Source: Flavobacterium sp. UBA7663 (lineage in GTDB: Bacteria > Bacteroidota > Bacteroidia > Flavobacteriales > Flavobacteriaceae). From it: a DNA stretch of 64,000 bases. Made by a program: the position numbers and the translations under genes. Under the pieces are notes generated by a model that worked only from the letters and a program-made list of their open reading frames with translations, was not told where the DNA came from and made no database searches. Within the stretch, counting starts at the first letter, position 1, and each line of letters starts with the position of its first letter. Of this stretch, positions 51,471 to 61,152 are shown piece after piece. The stretch is from assembly GCF_002483315.1 (NCBI RefSeq), contig NZ_DLHR01000015.1, positions 44,861 to 108,860 of the forward strand, given 5' to 3'.

Positions 51471-52130
51471 ATGGCAAAGAAGAAAGAGATTACTAATCAA
51501 GATATTTTAGGTTTCTACATTGATTATTTTTTAGAAAATAACAAAGCGCCACATTCGGTATATAAATTTGCGAAGCAATACAATTTTGAAGAAGCTGTAT
51601 TTTATGCTAATTTTTCATCTTTTGAACAAATAGAAAAAACCTTTTTCACTTCATTATTTCAGCAAACAATAGGTTTGTTAGAAAAAAGTGAAGATTTCGA
51701 ATCGTATGATGCACGAACTAAATTATTAAGTTTTTATTTCACGTATTTCGAAATGTTAACCGCAAACAGAAGTTTCACGGTTGCACTTTTAAAAGAAGAT
51801 AAAAACAAATTGAAAAGTCTTTCTAAATTGACAGAATTGAGAAAACACTTCAAGAAATTCTTTGATACTTTAGAAATTGAAAAAATCGATTTAAAACAAG
51901 AAAAATTAATCGAATTTCAAGAAAAAACCATGAGCGAAATGGCTTGGTTCCAATTCTTATTCACTTTGAAATTTTGGATAGAAGACACTTCGTTATCTTT
52001 TGAAAAAACCGATATTTTCATTGAAAAATCAGTCAATACCAGTTTTGATTTAATGGATATTGCACCTTTAAAAAGTTTGATTGACTTCGGAAAATTTATG
52101 TGGCAAGAAAAAGCCTCATTTAAAATGTAA
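51471..52130 (+). CDS. TetR-family transcriptional regulator
   Basis: A 219-residue helical protein. The N-terminus (ITNQDILGFYIDYFLENNKAPHSVYKFAKQYNFEEAVFYANFSSFEQIEKTFF) has the helix-turn-helix pattern of TetR regulators; the rest is a ligand-binding helical domain of the form seen in Bacteroidetes TetR proteins. Ligand unknown. Its stop is 6 bases before the AarF-kinase gene, so it likely controls this two-gene operon. Confidence 0.75.
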   Translation: MAKKKEITNQDILGFYIDYFLENNKAPHSVYKFAKQYNFEEAVFYANFSSFEQIEKTFFTSLFQQTIGLLEKSEDFESYDARTKLLSFYFTYFEMLTANRSFTVALLKEDKNKLKSLSKLTELRKHFKKFFDTLEIEKIDLKQEKLIEFQEKTMSEMAWFQFLFTLKFWIEDTSLSFEKTDIFIEKSVNTSFDLMDIAPLKSLIDFGKFMWQEKASFKM

Positions 52131-52136
52131 ACACAG

Positions 52137-53447
52137 ATGAAAACTATAGATAGTATTCCAACATCAAAAATTCAGAGAGCATCCAAACTGATTCAAACTG
52201 GAGCAAAAGTTGGTGTAAATTACATAAAATATTACGGAGATAAAATCACCAAAACCGAAGCCGAAGCCAAAGAAAATCTAAACATTAACAACGCTTCTGA
52301 CATTTACGACGGTTTAAAACAAATGAAAGGAAGCGCTTTGAAAGTTGCTCAAATGCTAAGCATGGACAAAAGTATTTTGCCTCGTGCTTATGTGGAGAAA
52401 TTTTCATTAGCACAATTTTCGGTTCCACCATTATCGCCACCATTGGTAAACAAAACCTTTAAAAACTATTTTGGCAAACAGCCAAACGAAATATTTGACA
52501 CTTTTAATGCCACTTCAATAAACGCTGCGAGTATTGGTCAAGTGCACCAAGCGAGCAAGGATGGGAAAAATCTTGCTGTGAAAATTCAATATCCTGGAGT
52601 GGCAGAAAGTATTAGCTCTGATTTGGCTATGGTTAAGCCAATTGCAATCAAAATGTTCAATATTAAAGGAAAAGATTCCGATAAATATTTCAAAGAAGTT
52701 GAAGATAAATTGATTGAAGAAACCAATTACATCAATGAAGTTAAGCAAAGTATTGAAATGGCTGAAGCTTGCGCCACTATTCCTAATTTAATTTTTCCAA
52801 AGTATTATCCAGAATGGTCATCGGAAAAAATTATTACTATGGATTGGATGACAGGCGAACATTTGTCAGAATTCACCGCTTATAATACTGATACTGAAAA
52901 GTCAAATATTTTAGGTCAGACACTTTGGGATTTTTATATGTTTCAAATGCATAATTTAAGAAAAGTCCATGCTGATCCGCATCCTGGAAACTTCTTAATT
53001 ACAAAAGACACCAAATTAATCGCATTAGATTTTGGTTGCATTAAAGAAGTTCCAAATGATTTTTATGTGCCGTATTTTGAATTGGCAAAGAAAGAAAATT
53101 TAGCAAATCCAGAATTTTTCAAATCAAAATTATACGAATTAGAAATATTAAGAACAGACGATTCTAAAGAAGAAACCGAGTTTTTTACTGTGATGTTTCA
53201 CGAATTGTTAAGCTTATTCGCAAGACCATTTCATGTAGAAGAATTTGATTTTTCAGACGATGAATTCTTTGGTCAAATTGCTGATTTAGGCGAACGCTAT
53301 TCAAAAAGCACCGAATTGAAAAATATGAACGGAAATAGAGGTTCGAAACATTTCATTTACATCAATAGAACGTTCTTTGGTCTATACAATTTAATGCACG
53401 ATTTAAAAGCTAAAAATGTAAAAATCAACAACTTTATAAAATATTAA
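52137..53447 (+). CDS. AarF/UbiB (ABC1/ADCK) family atypical kinase
   Basis: A 436-residue kinase-fold protein. The family signatures are present: KMKGSALKVAQML (the KxGQ region, here with A in place of G), the A-rich ASIGQVHQA loop, LAVKIQYPGV (ATP lysine), VHADPHPGNFLI (catalytic loop) and ALDFGCIKEV (DFG). ADCK/UbiB proteins support isoprenoid-quinone synthesis or membrane lipid homeostasis. The A in KxAQ and the pairing with a TetR regulator are unusual. No membrane helix is seen. Confidence 0.88.
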   Translation: MKTIDSIPTSKIQRASKLIQTGAKVGVNYIKYYGDKITKTEAEAKENLNINNASDIYDGLKQMKGSALKVAQMLSMDKSILPRAYVEKFSLAQFSVPPLSPPLVNKTFKNYFGKQPNEIFDTFNATSINAASIGQVHQASKDGKNLAVKIQYPGVAESISSDLAMVKPIAIKMFNIKGKDSDKYFKEVEDKLIEETNYINEVKQSIEMAEACATIPNLIFPKYYPEWSSEKIITMDWMTGEHLSEFTAYNTDTEKSNILGQTLWDFYMFQMHNLRKVHADPHPGNFLITKDTKLIALDFGCIKEVPNDFYVPYFELAKKENLANPEFFKSKLYELEILRTDDSKEETEFFTVMFHELLSLFARPFHVEEFDFSDDEFFGQIADLGERYSKSTELKNMNGNRGSKHFIYINRTFFGLYNLMHDLKAKNVKINNFIKY

Positions 53448-53468
53448 TTTTGCTCCAAGTTTACTTAA

Positions 53469-53505
53469 AATCCCTAACTAAGCCATAATGTTAGGGATTT
53501 TTTTA
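53469..53505 (+). terminator. Terminator of the TetR/AarF operon
   Basis: AATCCCTAAC (53469-53478) and GTTAGGGATT (53490-53499) form a perfect 10-bp stem followed by seven T residues. Confidence 0.92.
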
Positions 53506-53578
53506 TGTTTTATATTTTAAAGTTAGTAACAAATACAACAACTTTTCGTCTTATTTATAAATCAAAAAACTTACAAAC

Positions 53579-54475
53579 TTGGAAACCATTTTAAAAATCA
53601 CCAATCTTAATAAGATTTTCAATAAACATTTGCACGCAGTTAAAAACGTGTCTTTTGAAATCAAAAAAGGAAATGTTTACGGAATTCTTGGACCCAACGG
53701 CTCAGGAAAATCAACCACTTTAGGAATAGTATTAAACGTTGTCAATAAAACTTCAGGCGATTTTGAATGGTTTGGAGGGAAATCTAATACACACGACGCA
53801 CTAAAAAAAGTAGGTGCTATTATTGAACGACCAAATTTTTATCCATACATGACCGCCAAAGAAAATTTGGAATTGGTCTGTAAAATCAAAGGAACATCAC
53901 TTTCAAAAGTAGACGAGAAATTAGAATTAGTTGGACTTTTAGAACGAAAAAACGATAAATTCAGAACCTATTCGTTAGGAATGAAACAACGTTTAGCGAT
54001 TGCTTCTGCCCTACTGAATGATCCAGAAATTTTAATTTTAGATGAACCAACAAACGGTTTAGATCCGCAAGGAATTAGACAAATTAGAGATATTATCCGA
54101 ATTATCGCTTCGCAAGGAACAACTATTTTATTGGCTTCGCATTTATTAGACGAAGTTGAAAAAGTATGTAGTCATGTGGTCGTTTTGCGTAAAGGTGAAA
54201 TGCTATATCAAGGTTCGGTTCATGATATGATTGAAAACAATAGCTTTTTCGAGTTAAAATCAGACGATAAAGAGCAACTTAAATTGGCACTTCAAAATCA
54301 TCCTTCAATTGAAAAAATAGAGGAAGAAGAAGGAAAAGTATTGGTTTATTTAAAACAAGATATAGCCGCCAAAGATTTAAACTCGTATCTGTTTGAACAA
54401 AAAATTGTTTTAGAACATCTTGTTAAAAGAAAAAACAGCTTAGAAGAACAATTTTTAGAATTAACCAAAAACTAA
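53579..54475 (+). CDS. ABC transporter ATP-binding protein
   Basis: A 298-residue ATPase. GPNGSGKSTT (Walker A), YSLGMKQRLA (signature) and LILDEPTNGLDP (Walker B) are intact, followed by ASHLLDEVEK. The start is TTG 53579 (METILKITNLNKIF); no ATG exists near the 5' end. With the permease gene 7 bases downstream it forms a two-component exporter of the ABC-2 type; the substrate is unknown. Confidence 0.92.
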   Translation: METILKITNLNKIFNKHLHAVKNVSFEIKKGNVYGILGPNGSGKSTTLGIVLNVVNKTSGDFEWFGGKSNTHDALKKVGAIIERPNFYPYMTAKENLELVCKIKGTSLSKVDEKLELVGLLERKNDKFRTYSLGMKQRLAIASALLNDPEILILDEPTNGLDPQGIRQIRDIIRIIASQGTTILLASHLLDEVEKVCSHVVVLRKGEMLYQGSVHDMIENNSFFELKSDDKEQLKLALQNHPSIEKIEEEEGKVLVYLKQDIAAKDLNSYLFEQKIVLEHLVKRKNSLEEQFLELTKN

Positions 54476-54482
54476 CACAATC

Positions 54483-55334
54483 ATGAAAAGATTACTATCT
54501 ATAGAATTTCAAAAAATTTGGAAAAACAAAGCCAGCCGTGTATTACTTCTTGCTTATTTTGTTTTATTAAGTTTCATCGCATTAATCGCATCCATAAAAT
54601 TTAGTATTGGAACCTTCGAAATTAGAATTGCCGATCAAGGAATTTTTAATTTCCCATATATCTGGCATTTTAACACATACATAGCCTCTTTATTCAAAAT
54701 TTTCTTAGCTATTGTAATTGTTTCCATGATGGCAAACGAATATACTTATGGAACTTTAAAGCAAAATTTAATTGACGGATTGAGCAAGAAAGAATTTATT
54801 CTTTCCAAATTTTTAGTGGTGGGAACTTTTGCTGTTGCTTCTACTCTATTTGTTTTTGTGATGTCGTTAATATTAGGATATTCTTTCTCTTCCTACAATG
54901 AAATGGGAATTGTATTTTCTGATTTAGAATATTTATTGGCATTTTTTGTTAAGCTAACGGCATTTTTCTCTTTCTGCTTGTTCTTAGGAATATTAGTAAA
55001 GCGAAGTGCATTTGCATTAGGATTTTTATTTATTTGGTTCATCGCAGAAAACATTTTTTATTGGATTATTAAATTTGTCATCTTAGGTGGTGATGATAAA
55101 CACAAAAATTTTGGAGACACCATGATTCAATTTTTTCCTATGGAATCGATGAGCAATCTAATCAAAGAACCTTTTACCAGATTGAGCGCCATTAAAACGA
55201 TTGAAACCACTATTGGTGGTGCAAAAGTAGCAAAAGATTACAGTGTACACTTTTCGGAAATAAGCATAGCTTTATTATGGGCTTTTATATTTATTTTAAC
55301 ATCTTATTATATCTTAAAAAAGCGCGATTTATAG
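54483..55334 (+). CDS. ABC-2 type transporter permease
   Basis: A 283-residue membrane protein with six predicted helices. The N-terminus MKRLLSIEFQKIWKNKASR and the ANEYTYGTLKQNLIDGLSKKEF segment are typical of ABC-2 permeases that extrude peptides, lipids or antibiotics. It pairs with the ATPase immediately upstream. A consensus -7 box directly abuts the stop codon and probably serves the next gene. Confidence 0.88.
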   Translation: MKRLLSIEFQKIWKNKASRVLLLAYFVLLSFIALIASIKFSIGTFEIRIADQGIFNFPYIWHFNTYIASLFKIFLAIVIVSMMANEYTYGTLKQNLIDGLSKKEFILSKFLVVGTFAVASTLFVFVMSLILGYSFSSYNEMGIVFSDLEYLLAFFVKLTAFFSFCLFLGILVKRSAFALGFLFIWFIAENIFYWIIKFVILGGDDKHKNFGDTMIQFFPMESMSNLIKEPFTRLSAIKTIETTIGGAKVAKDYSVHFSEISIALLWAFIFILTSYYILKKRDL

Positions 55335-55342
55335 TATCTTTG
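55335..55342 (+). promoter_or_regulatory. -7 box of the T9SS surface-protein gene
   Basis: TATCTTTG begins on the base after the permease stop and lies 8 bases before the ATG at 55351, so the leader would be only a few bases long. No -33 box is clear. Confidence 0.45.
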
Positions 55343-55350
55343 CCGATGCT

Positions 55351-57372
55351 ATGAATACTTTTAAAAATACCATTTCTATCTTACTTTTCTTATTGGGAAT
55401 CCAATTCGGAAAAGCGCAAAACATTTCAGTTGACGAAGGATATACACCACAAGATTTAGTTGAAGATATTCTAATCAACAGTACTTGCGCTAATGTATTT
55501 AACGTAAGTGTTTCAGGAGGAAATTTTGCTACTGGAGAAAAAAGCTTTGGCTATTTTGACGGAACTGGAACTACATTTCCTTTTCAAAACGGAATTATTC
55601 TTTCAACAGGAAAAATAAATAATGCTCCAGGCCCAAATTCCTATCTATCTGATGATGGTGGGAATATGGGTTGGAATGGTGATTCAGACTTAAACGATGC
55701 TTTAGGATTAAGCAATACTTTCAATGCAACGATTTTAGAATTTGATTTTATTCCACTAGGAAATAGAATAAGTTTTGATTACATTTTTTCATCCGAACAA
55801 TATTTATCAAATCCATCTTCTAATCAATGTAATTATACAGATGGATTTGCCTTTTTATTGAAAAGAAACGGAGAAACAAGCTATCAAAATTTAGCTGTTG
55901 TTCCTAATACTAATATTCCTGTAAAAGTAAATACAGTAAGAGGTTCTGGAACAATTTGTCCGCCAGCTAACCAAGCTTATTTTGATGCTTTTAATGACAC
56001 AAATCACCCAACAAATTTTAATGGTCAAACCAAAATTTTAAAAGCTGAATCTGATGTTATACCAGGGGAAACCTACCACATTAAATTAGTAATTGCTGAC
56101 GAAGGGAATTATCGCTTTGATTCTGCAATTTTCCTTGGCGGTGGTAGTTTTAATTTCGGAATCGATTTAGGAGACGACCGCTTAATTGCTACAGGAAATC
56201 CTCTTTGTCCTGGCGAAACATTAACTGTTGATGCTACTCAGGTTGGTGCAACAGGCTACCAATGGTTTCAAAATACAAATCCAATTTCTGGCGCAACAAA
56301 TCCAACTTATAACATTACATCAGCAGGAGAATATACGGTAAATATTTTTTATGGCACCACTTGTTCTCCTCCTTCGGAAACACTAAAAATCGAATACGCA
56401 GAATCGTTAGTAATCAATCAAAATTCATTTACTGAATGTGATGCAGATGCAGATCAAGATGGAAAAACAGTATTTAATTTAGACAACATTAAAAATCTAT
56501 TATTTACTAACCTTCCTGCAGGTTATGTGATTTCTTTTTTCGAAATACCTACGAACACAACAGCTTTGCCAACAAGTTATACCAATACAATTCCAAACAA
56601 TCAAATCATTTATGCCAGAATAATGAATGTTCAAGGTTGTTATTCAGATTATCCTGTAAATTTAAGAGTAAACACTTTTGATGCTGTTTTAGTTGATGAA
56701 ACTATTGGTCTGTGTGAAGATTCTATCTTAACTTTAGATGCAGGAAGTGGATTTTCAACTTACGAATGGAATACAATTCCGCCTCAGTTTACCCAACAAA
56801 TTACTGTAAATTCAGGAGGAATATATGAAGTAACAGTAACCAATGTCTTAAATTGCCCTAAAACAAAAACATTTACAATTGAAGCCTCTGGAATTGCAAC
56901 AATTGAAAATGTAGCTATTAACGATTTTCAAGAAAACAATACTGCAACTATTGAAATTTCAAGTGCAAGTTTAGGCGATTATGAGTTTTCATTAGATGGT
57001 GTAAATTACCAAGATTCTAATATTTTCAATAATCTAAATGCAGGCGAATACACGGTTTATGTGCAAGATAAAAAGGGTTGTGGTATCGTTTTCGAAACGT
57101 TTTACATCTTAGATTTTCCAAAATATTTCACTCCAAACGGAGATGGTTATAACGATACTTGGTTCATTAAAAACTTAGATAAACGAAACTTAGAAAATAG
57201 TGTTATTACTGTTTTTGATCGTTACGGTAAATTATTAAAGCAAATTTCAGGAGTAAGCGAAGGTTGGAACGGAACTTTTAATGGTAATCTATTGCCATCC
57301 AATGATTATTGGTTTGAAATCAAATTAACTAACGGCAAATCGGTAAAAGGACACTTTACATTAAAACGTTAG
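55351..57372 (+). CDS. Choice-of-anchor L protein with type IX secretion type B sorting domain
   Basis: A 673-residue secreted or surface protein. Signal peptide (to ...GKAQ), then a choice-of-anchor L domain (about 20-280: FGYFDG, GIILSTGKINNAPGPN, SFDYIFSSEQY), then Ig-like repeats (GATGYQWFQNTNPISGATN, a typical PKD/Ig segment), then a C-terminal gliding-motility-type sorting domain (about 588-673: YFTPNGDGYNDTWFI, ITVFDRYGKLL, GWNGTFNG). The last segment directs export by the type IX system of Bacteroidetes. It may be an adhesin (inference). Confidence 0.9.
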   Translation: MNTFKNTISILLFLLGIQFGKAQNISVDEGYTPQDLVEDILINSTCANVFNVSVSGGNFATGEKSFGYFDGTGTTFPFQNGIILSTGKINNAPGPNSYLSDDGGNMGWNGDSDLNDALGLSNTFNATILEFDFIPLGNRISFDYIFSSEQYLSNPSSNQCNYTDGFAFLLKRNGETSYQNLAVVPNTNIPVKVNTVRGSGTICPPANQAYFDAFNDTNHPTNFNGQTKILKAESDVIPGETYHIKLVIADEGNYRFDSAIFLGGGSFNFGIDLGDDRLIATGNPLCPGETLTVDATQVGATGYQWFQNTNPISGATNPTYNITSAGEYTVNIFYGTTCSPPSETLKIEYAESLVINQNSFTECDADADQDGKTVFNLDNIKNLLFTNLPAGYVISFFEIPTNTTALPTSYTNTIPNNQIIYARIMNVQGCYSDYPVNLRVNTFDAVLVDETIGLCEDSILTLDAGSGFSTYEWNTIPPQFTQQITVNSGGIYEVTVTNVLNCPKTKTFTIEASGIATIENVAINDFQENNTATIEISSASLGDYEFSLDGVNYQDSNIFNNLNAGEYTVYVQDKKGCGIVFETFYILDFPKYFTPNGDGYNDTWFIKNLDKRNLENSVITVFDRYGKLLKQISGVSEGWNGTFNGNLLPSNDYWFEIKLTNGKSVKGHFTLKR

Positions 57373-57416
57373 GCATAATAATTGCAGAATAGCTTACAAA
57401 ATAATATATTCGCAGT

Positions 57417-58433
57417 ATGATGCAAATACACGAAATTGAAGCTATAAAATCGATTTTAGCTACGCCAAAAAAAATTACAATTGTACCACATAGAAATCCA
57501 GATGGAGACGCTATGGGCTCTACTTTAGGTTTATATCACATCCTTAAACAACTACAACACGACGTTGTGGTAATAGCTCCAAATGAATTTCCAGATTTTT
57601 TAGCTTGGTTACCCGAAAGCGAAAAAGTTTTAATTTTTGAAAGAAGTTTTGATACTTGCAAAGCTATTTTAGAAAAATCGGAATTGATTTTTACATTAGA
57701 TTTTAATGCGCTACACCGAACAGGAGACCAAATGGAAAATGTGTTAAAAACACTAACCGCTACAAGTGTAATGATTGACCATCATCAAGCTCCTGATGGT
57801 TATGCAACCTATACTTTTTCGGATACTGCTTATGGTTCTACTTGCCAAATGGTTTATGATTTTATTTACCAACTAGGATTAGAAAATCTAATTAACAAAA
57901 CCGTAGCTACTTGTTTATATACCGGAATTGTTACCGATTCTGGAAGTTTTCGTTTTCCAAAAACAACAAGCGCTACTCACAAATGTGTTGCTGATTTAAT
58001 TGAAAAAGGCATCAACAATAGCGAAATTCACAATTTACTTTTTGATAATTCATCATACAACCGTTTGTTATTGTTAGGAAAAGCACTTCAAAACTTGAAA
58101 ATGCTTCCTGAATATAAAACGACCTATATTACGCTAACTCAAGACGAATTAAACGAATTTGGTCATCAAAAAGGAGACACAGAAGGCATTGTAAATTATG
58201 GATTAAGCATCAAAGGAATCGATTTTACCGCTATTTTTATCGAACACAAAGAAGAAGGAATTATCAAAATTTCTTTCCGTTCACAAGGCGATTTTGATGT
58301 AAATCAATTTGCACGAAATCATTTCAATGGCGGTGGACATATCAATGCAGCTGGTGGTAAATCTTTTTCAAGTTTAGACGAAACGATACAACAATTTATT
58401 GCTATTTTAGCAGAAGAAAAAAAACAATTATGA
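57417..58433 (+). CDS. nrnA: Bifunctional oligoribonuclease/PAP phosphatase (DHH family)
   Basis: Degrades nano-RNAs and dephosphorylates 3'-phosphoadenosine-5'-phosphate. A 338-residue DHH-DHHA1 protein: VPHRNPDGDAMGS (H25, D29, D31), DFNALHRTGD, MIDHHQAPDG (the DHH motif), TGIVTDSGSFRF and the C-terminal FNGGGHINAAGG of DHHA1. The stop overlaps the gldI start by 4 bases. An ATG at 57420 is an equally possible start. Confidence 0.92.
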   Translation: MMQIHEIEAIKSILATPKKITIVPHRNPDGDAMGSTLGLYHILKQLQHDVVVIAPNEFPDFLAWLPESEKVLIFERSFDTCKAILEKSELIFTLDFNALHRTGDQMENVLKTLTATSVMIDHHQAPDGYATYTFSDTAYGSTCQMVYDFIYQLGLENLINKTVATCLYTGIVTDSGSFRFPKTTSATHKCVADLIEKGINNSEIHNLLFDNSSYNRLLLLGKALQNLKMLPEYKTTYITLTQDELNEFGHQKGDTEGIVNYGLSIKGIDFTAIFIEHKEEGIIKISFRSQGDFDVNQFARNHFNGGGHINAAGGKSFSSLDETIQQFIAILAEEKKQL

Positions 58434-58987
58434 GAATTCAAAACCTATTCCTTTTTGGAGCAATGATTTTCTTAGCCAGTTGTTCGCAACAACAACAAGC
58501 GAGAAAACCTATTTCTCACACTTCAGGAACTTTCATAAAAGAATCTATCGAACGTAATAAAGTTTTAATTGCAGATGAAGAAGATTTAATTGCTGAAATT
58601 ATAAAAAACGACTCACTTAAATCTTACATAGCTTCAAACAAAGGATATTGGTACAAATATGAAACCAAAGTAGAGGAAGTAACAGCAACTCCTAAAAGAG
58701 GTGACATTGCTTTTTTCGATTATGAAATTAAAGATTTAAAAAGTAGAATTATTTACACTATTGCGGATACAAAACCACAAGTATACTATGTTGATAAAGA
58801 AAACATAATGATGGGATTGCGAGACGGAATTAAATTGATGAAAAAAGGAGAAACCGTTACTTTCTTATTTCCATCTCACATGGCGTATGGCTATCATGGT
58901 GATGATAAAAAAATTGGCACAAACGAACCTCTAATTTGTACCGTAAGTTTAAACGATATTAAAGTAGATACCCAATCTAAAAACTAA
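58430..58987 (+). CDS. gldI: Gliding-motility-associated FKBP-type peptidyl-prolyl isomerase lipoprotein
   Basis: A 185-residue outer-membrane or periplasmic lipoprotein. The lipobox L-A-S-C18 precedes a FKBP-type domain (GDIAFFDYEI, GLRDGIKLMKKGETVTFLFP, AYGYHGDD, EPLICTVSLNDIK). GldI is needed for gliding motility and type IX secretion in flavobacteria. It overlaps nrnA by 4 bases and is followed after 6 bases by two further peptidyl-prolyl isomerases, forming one operon. Confidence 0.9.
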   Translation: MRIQNLFLFGAMIFLASCSQQQQARKPISHTSGTFIKESIERNKVLIADEEDLIAEIIKNDSLKSYIASNKGYWYKYETKVEEVTATPKRGDIAFFDYEIKDLKSRIIYTIADTKPQVYYVDKENIMMGLRDGIKLMKKGETVTFLFPSHMAYGYHGDDKKIGTNEPLICTVSLNDIKVDTQSKN

Positions 58988-58993
58988 TACCAA

Positions 58994-60082
58994 ATGAAAA
59001 TTACTTCCATTTTATTATTAAGCATTGCTACTTTTTTTGCTTCTTGTTCCAAATCATACGACAACCTAAAAGAAGGTTTGTATGCCGATATTGAAACTGC
59101 AAAAGGAAACATGATTGTGAAATTAGAATTTGAAAAAGTTCCAAATACTGTTGCTAACTTCGTGACTTTAGCAGAAGGAAAAAACCCATTCGTAAGTGAA
59201 GAATTCAAAGGAAAACCATTTTATAACGGATTGAAATTTCACCGCGTTATTGCTGATTTTATGATTCAAGGCGGTGACCCAATGGGCGATGGTTCAGGTG
59301 GACCAGGCTATAAATTTAAAGATGAATTTCATCCTGATTTAAAACACTCAAAAGCCGGAATTTTATCAATGGCAAATGCTGGACCAAGTACTAATGGAAG
59401 CCAATTCTTTATCACACACAAAGAAACACCTTGGTTAGACAATATGCATACTATTTTTGGAGAAGTTGTAGAAGGATTAGAAGTAATTAATACAATTGAA
59501 GCAGATGATGTTATTGAAAAAATTACAATTATCAGAATTGGTAATGCGGCAAAGAAATTTGATGCCGTTAAAATTTTCAAAAACTACTATTCTTCTGTAG
59601 CCAAAGAAATTAAGGAAGCTGAAGAAAAAGCCAAAGAAATTATTGAAAATAAAGCCAAAGAAATTACTACGTTAAAAGCTACTGGAACTAAGACAGCATC
59701 TGGATTAATATATCAAATTATTAAAAAAGGAACAGACAAAAAACCAACAAATGGCACACAAGTATTGATTCATTACGCAGGCTATTTAGAAAATGGACAA
59801 CTTTTTGATACGAGTTATGAAGATGTAGCCAAATTATACGGAAAATTTGATCAAAACAGAGCTAATCAAAATGGATATGCGGGTTATCCGGTGACTATGG
59901 GTAATTTACCTTTTATTCCTGGATTTAATGAAGGTGTAGCCATGATGAGTTATGGAGATAAAATAATGATTTACATTCCTTCAAACCTAGCCTATGGTGA
60001 GCAAGGTGCTGGAGATGTAATTCCACCGAATGCCAATATCATTTTTGAAGTAGAACTTTTAGAAAATAAACCAACAAACTAA
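58994..60082 (+). CDS. Cyclophilin-FKBP fusion peptidyl-prolyl isomerase, lipoprotein
   Basis: A 362-residue exported protein that joins two isomerase families. The N-terminus has a lipobox F-A-S-C18. The cyclophilin domain (about 30-190) has FHRVIADFMIQGGDP, GILSMANAGPSTNGSQFFI and LDNMHTIFGEV. A lysine/alanine helix (about 200-235) links to an FKBP domain (about 250-362: VLIHYAGYLENGQLFDTSY, PFIPGFNEGVAMM, IPSNLAYGEQGAGDVIPPNA). It probably folds proline-containing surface proteins in the envelope. The next gene is a paralogue. Confidence 0.92.
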   Translation: MKITSILLLSIATFFASCSKSYDNLKEGLYADIETAKGNMIVKLEFEKVPNTVANFVTLAEGKNPFVSEEFKGKPFYNGLKFHRVIADFMIQGGDPMGDGSGGPGYKFKDEFHPDLKHSKAGILSMANAGPSTNGSQFFITHKETPWLDNMHTIFGEVVEGLEVINTIEADDVIEKITIIRIGNAAKKFDAVKIFKNYYSSVAKEIKEAEEKAKEIIENKAKEITTLKATGTKTASGLIYQIIKKGTDKKPTNGTQVLIHYAGYLENGQLFDTSYEDVAKLYGKFDQNRANQNGYAGYPVTMGNLPFIPGFNEGVAMMSYGDKIMIYIPSNLAYGEQGAGDVIPPNANIIFEVELLENKPTN

Positions 60083-60092
60083 TAATTACAAA

Positions 60093-61103
60093 ATGAAGAA
60101 TATTTTAAAAATAGCAGTTCTAGCGTTAAGTTGCATAACTTTCGCTGTAGCACAAAACAAAAAGCAAGATGGTATTTTTGCTGAATTCAACACATCAAAA
60201 GGGAAAATTGTGGTTGAATTAGAATACAAAAAAACACCTATTACGGTTGCTAATTTTATTTCTTTAGCAGAAGGAAAAAATCCAAAAGCAAATGCTAAAT
60301 TCAAAGGAAAACCATTTTATGACGGATTGAAATTTCACCGAGTAATTGCTGATTTCATGATTCAAGGTGGTTGCCCTGATGGAACTGGAGCTAGCGGACC
60401 TGGATATAAATTTGATGATGAAATTGTTGCTGATTTAAAACATTCAGGAAAAGGAATTTTATCTATGGCTAATGCTGGACCCGCAACTAACGGAAGTCAG
60501 TTCTTCATTACACATAAAGCAACTCCGCACTTAGACGGAAAGCATACTGTTTTCGGACATGTTGTAAGCGGACAAGAAGTAGTTGACAAAATAGTTAAAG
60601 ATGATGTTATTTCATCTGTAAAAATTATTAGAGCTGGAAAAGAAGCAAAAAAATTCAATGCTGAAAAAGTATTTGCAGACTATTTCATAAATAAAGATGC
60701 TGCTGAAAAATTGGCTGCTGAAAAGCAAAAGGAAGCGAAAGAAAAAGCTTTAAAAGAATTTGCAACTGCAGCATCAACTCCAAGTGGTTTAAAATATATT
60801 GTATTACAAGAAGGAACTGGAAACAAACCTGTAGCAACTAGTAATGTTAAAGTACATTACACTGGAATGTTCTTAGACGGAAAAGTATTTGACAGTAGTG
60901 TACAAAGAGGTGAAACTATCGATTTTGGTTTGAATCAAGTAATCAAAGGTTGGACAGAAGGTCTTCAATTAATGAATGAAGGAGCTAAATATAAATTTTA
61001 CATCCCATCTAATTTAGCTTATGGAGAAAGAGGTGCTGGTGGTGTCATTCCTCCAAATGCCGATTTAATTTTCGAAGTTGAATTAATCAAGATAAATCAA
61101 TAA
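60093..61103 (+). CDS. Cyclophilin-FKBP fusion peptidyl-prolyl isomerase, secreted
   Basis: A 336-residue tandem paralogue of the preceding gene with the same plan: a cyclophilin domain (FHRVIADFMIQGGCP, SMANAGPATNGSQFF), a charged helix and an FKBP domain (VKVHYTGMFLDGKVFDSSV, VIKGWTEGLQLMNEG, IPSNLAYGERGAGGVIPPNA). It has a signal peptidase I-type leader ending AVAQ rather than a lipobox, so it is soluble in the periplasm. It starts 10 bases after the first copy. The two share a long identical stretch (GKPFY-x-GLKFHRVIADFMIQGG). Confidence 0.92.
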   Translation: MKNILKIAVLALSCITFAVAQNKKQDGIFAEFNTSKGKIVVELEYKKTPITVANFISLAEGKNPKANAKFKGKPFYDGLKFHRVIADFMIQGGCPDGTGASGPGYKFDDEIVADLKHSGKGILSMANAGPATNGSQFFITHKATPHLDGKHTVFGHVVSGQEVVDKIVKDDVISSVKIIRAGKEAKKFNAEKVFADYFINKDAAEKLAAEKQKEAKEKALKEFATAASTPSGLKYIVLQEGTGNKPVATSNVKVHYTGMFLDGKVFDSSVQRGETIDFGLNQVIKGWTEGLQLMNEGAKYKFYIPSNLAYGERGAGGVIPPNADLIFEVELIKINQ

Positions 61104-61139
61104 TAAAAAAAGCCGCTAATTAAATTAGCGGCTTTTTTT
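61104..61139. terminator. Bidirectional terminator between the isomerase gene and 61153
   Basis: AAAAAGCCGCTAAT pairs with ATTAGCGGCTTTTT around a 3-base loop; A and T runs at the two ends make it effective on both strands. Confidence 0.92.
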
Positions 61140-61152
61140 ATTATTATTTAAA

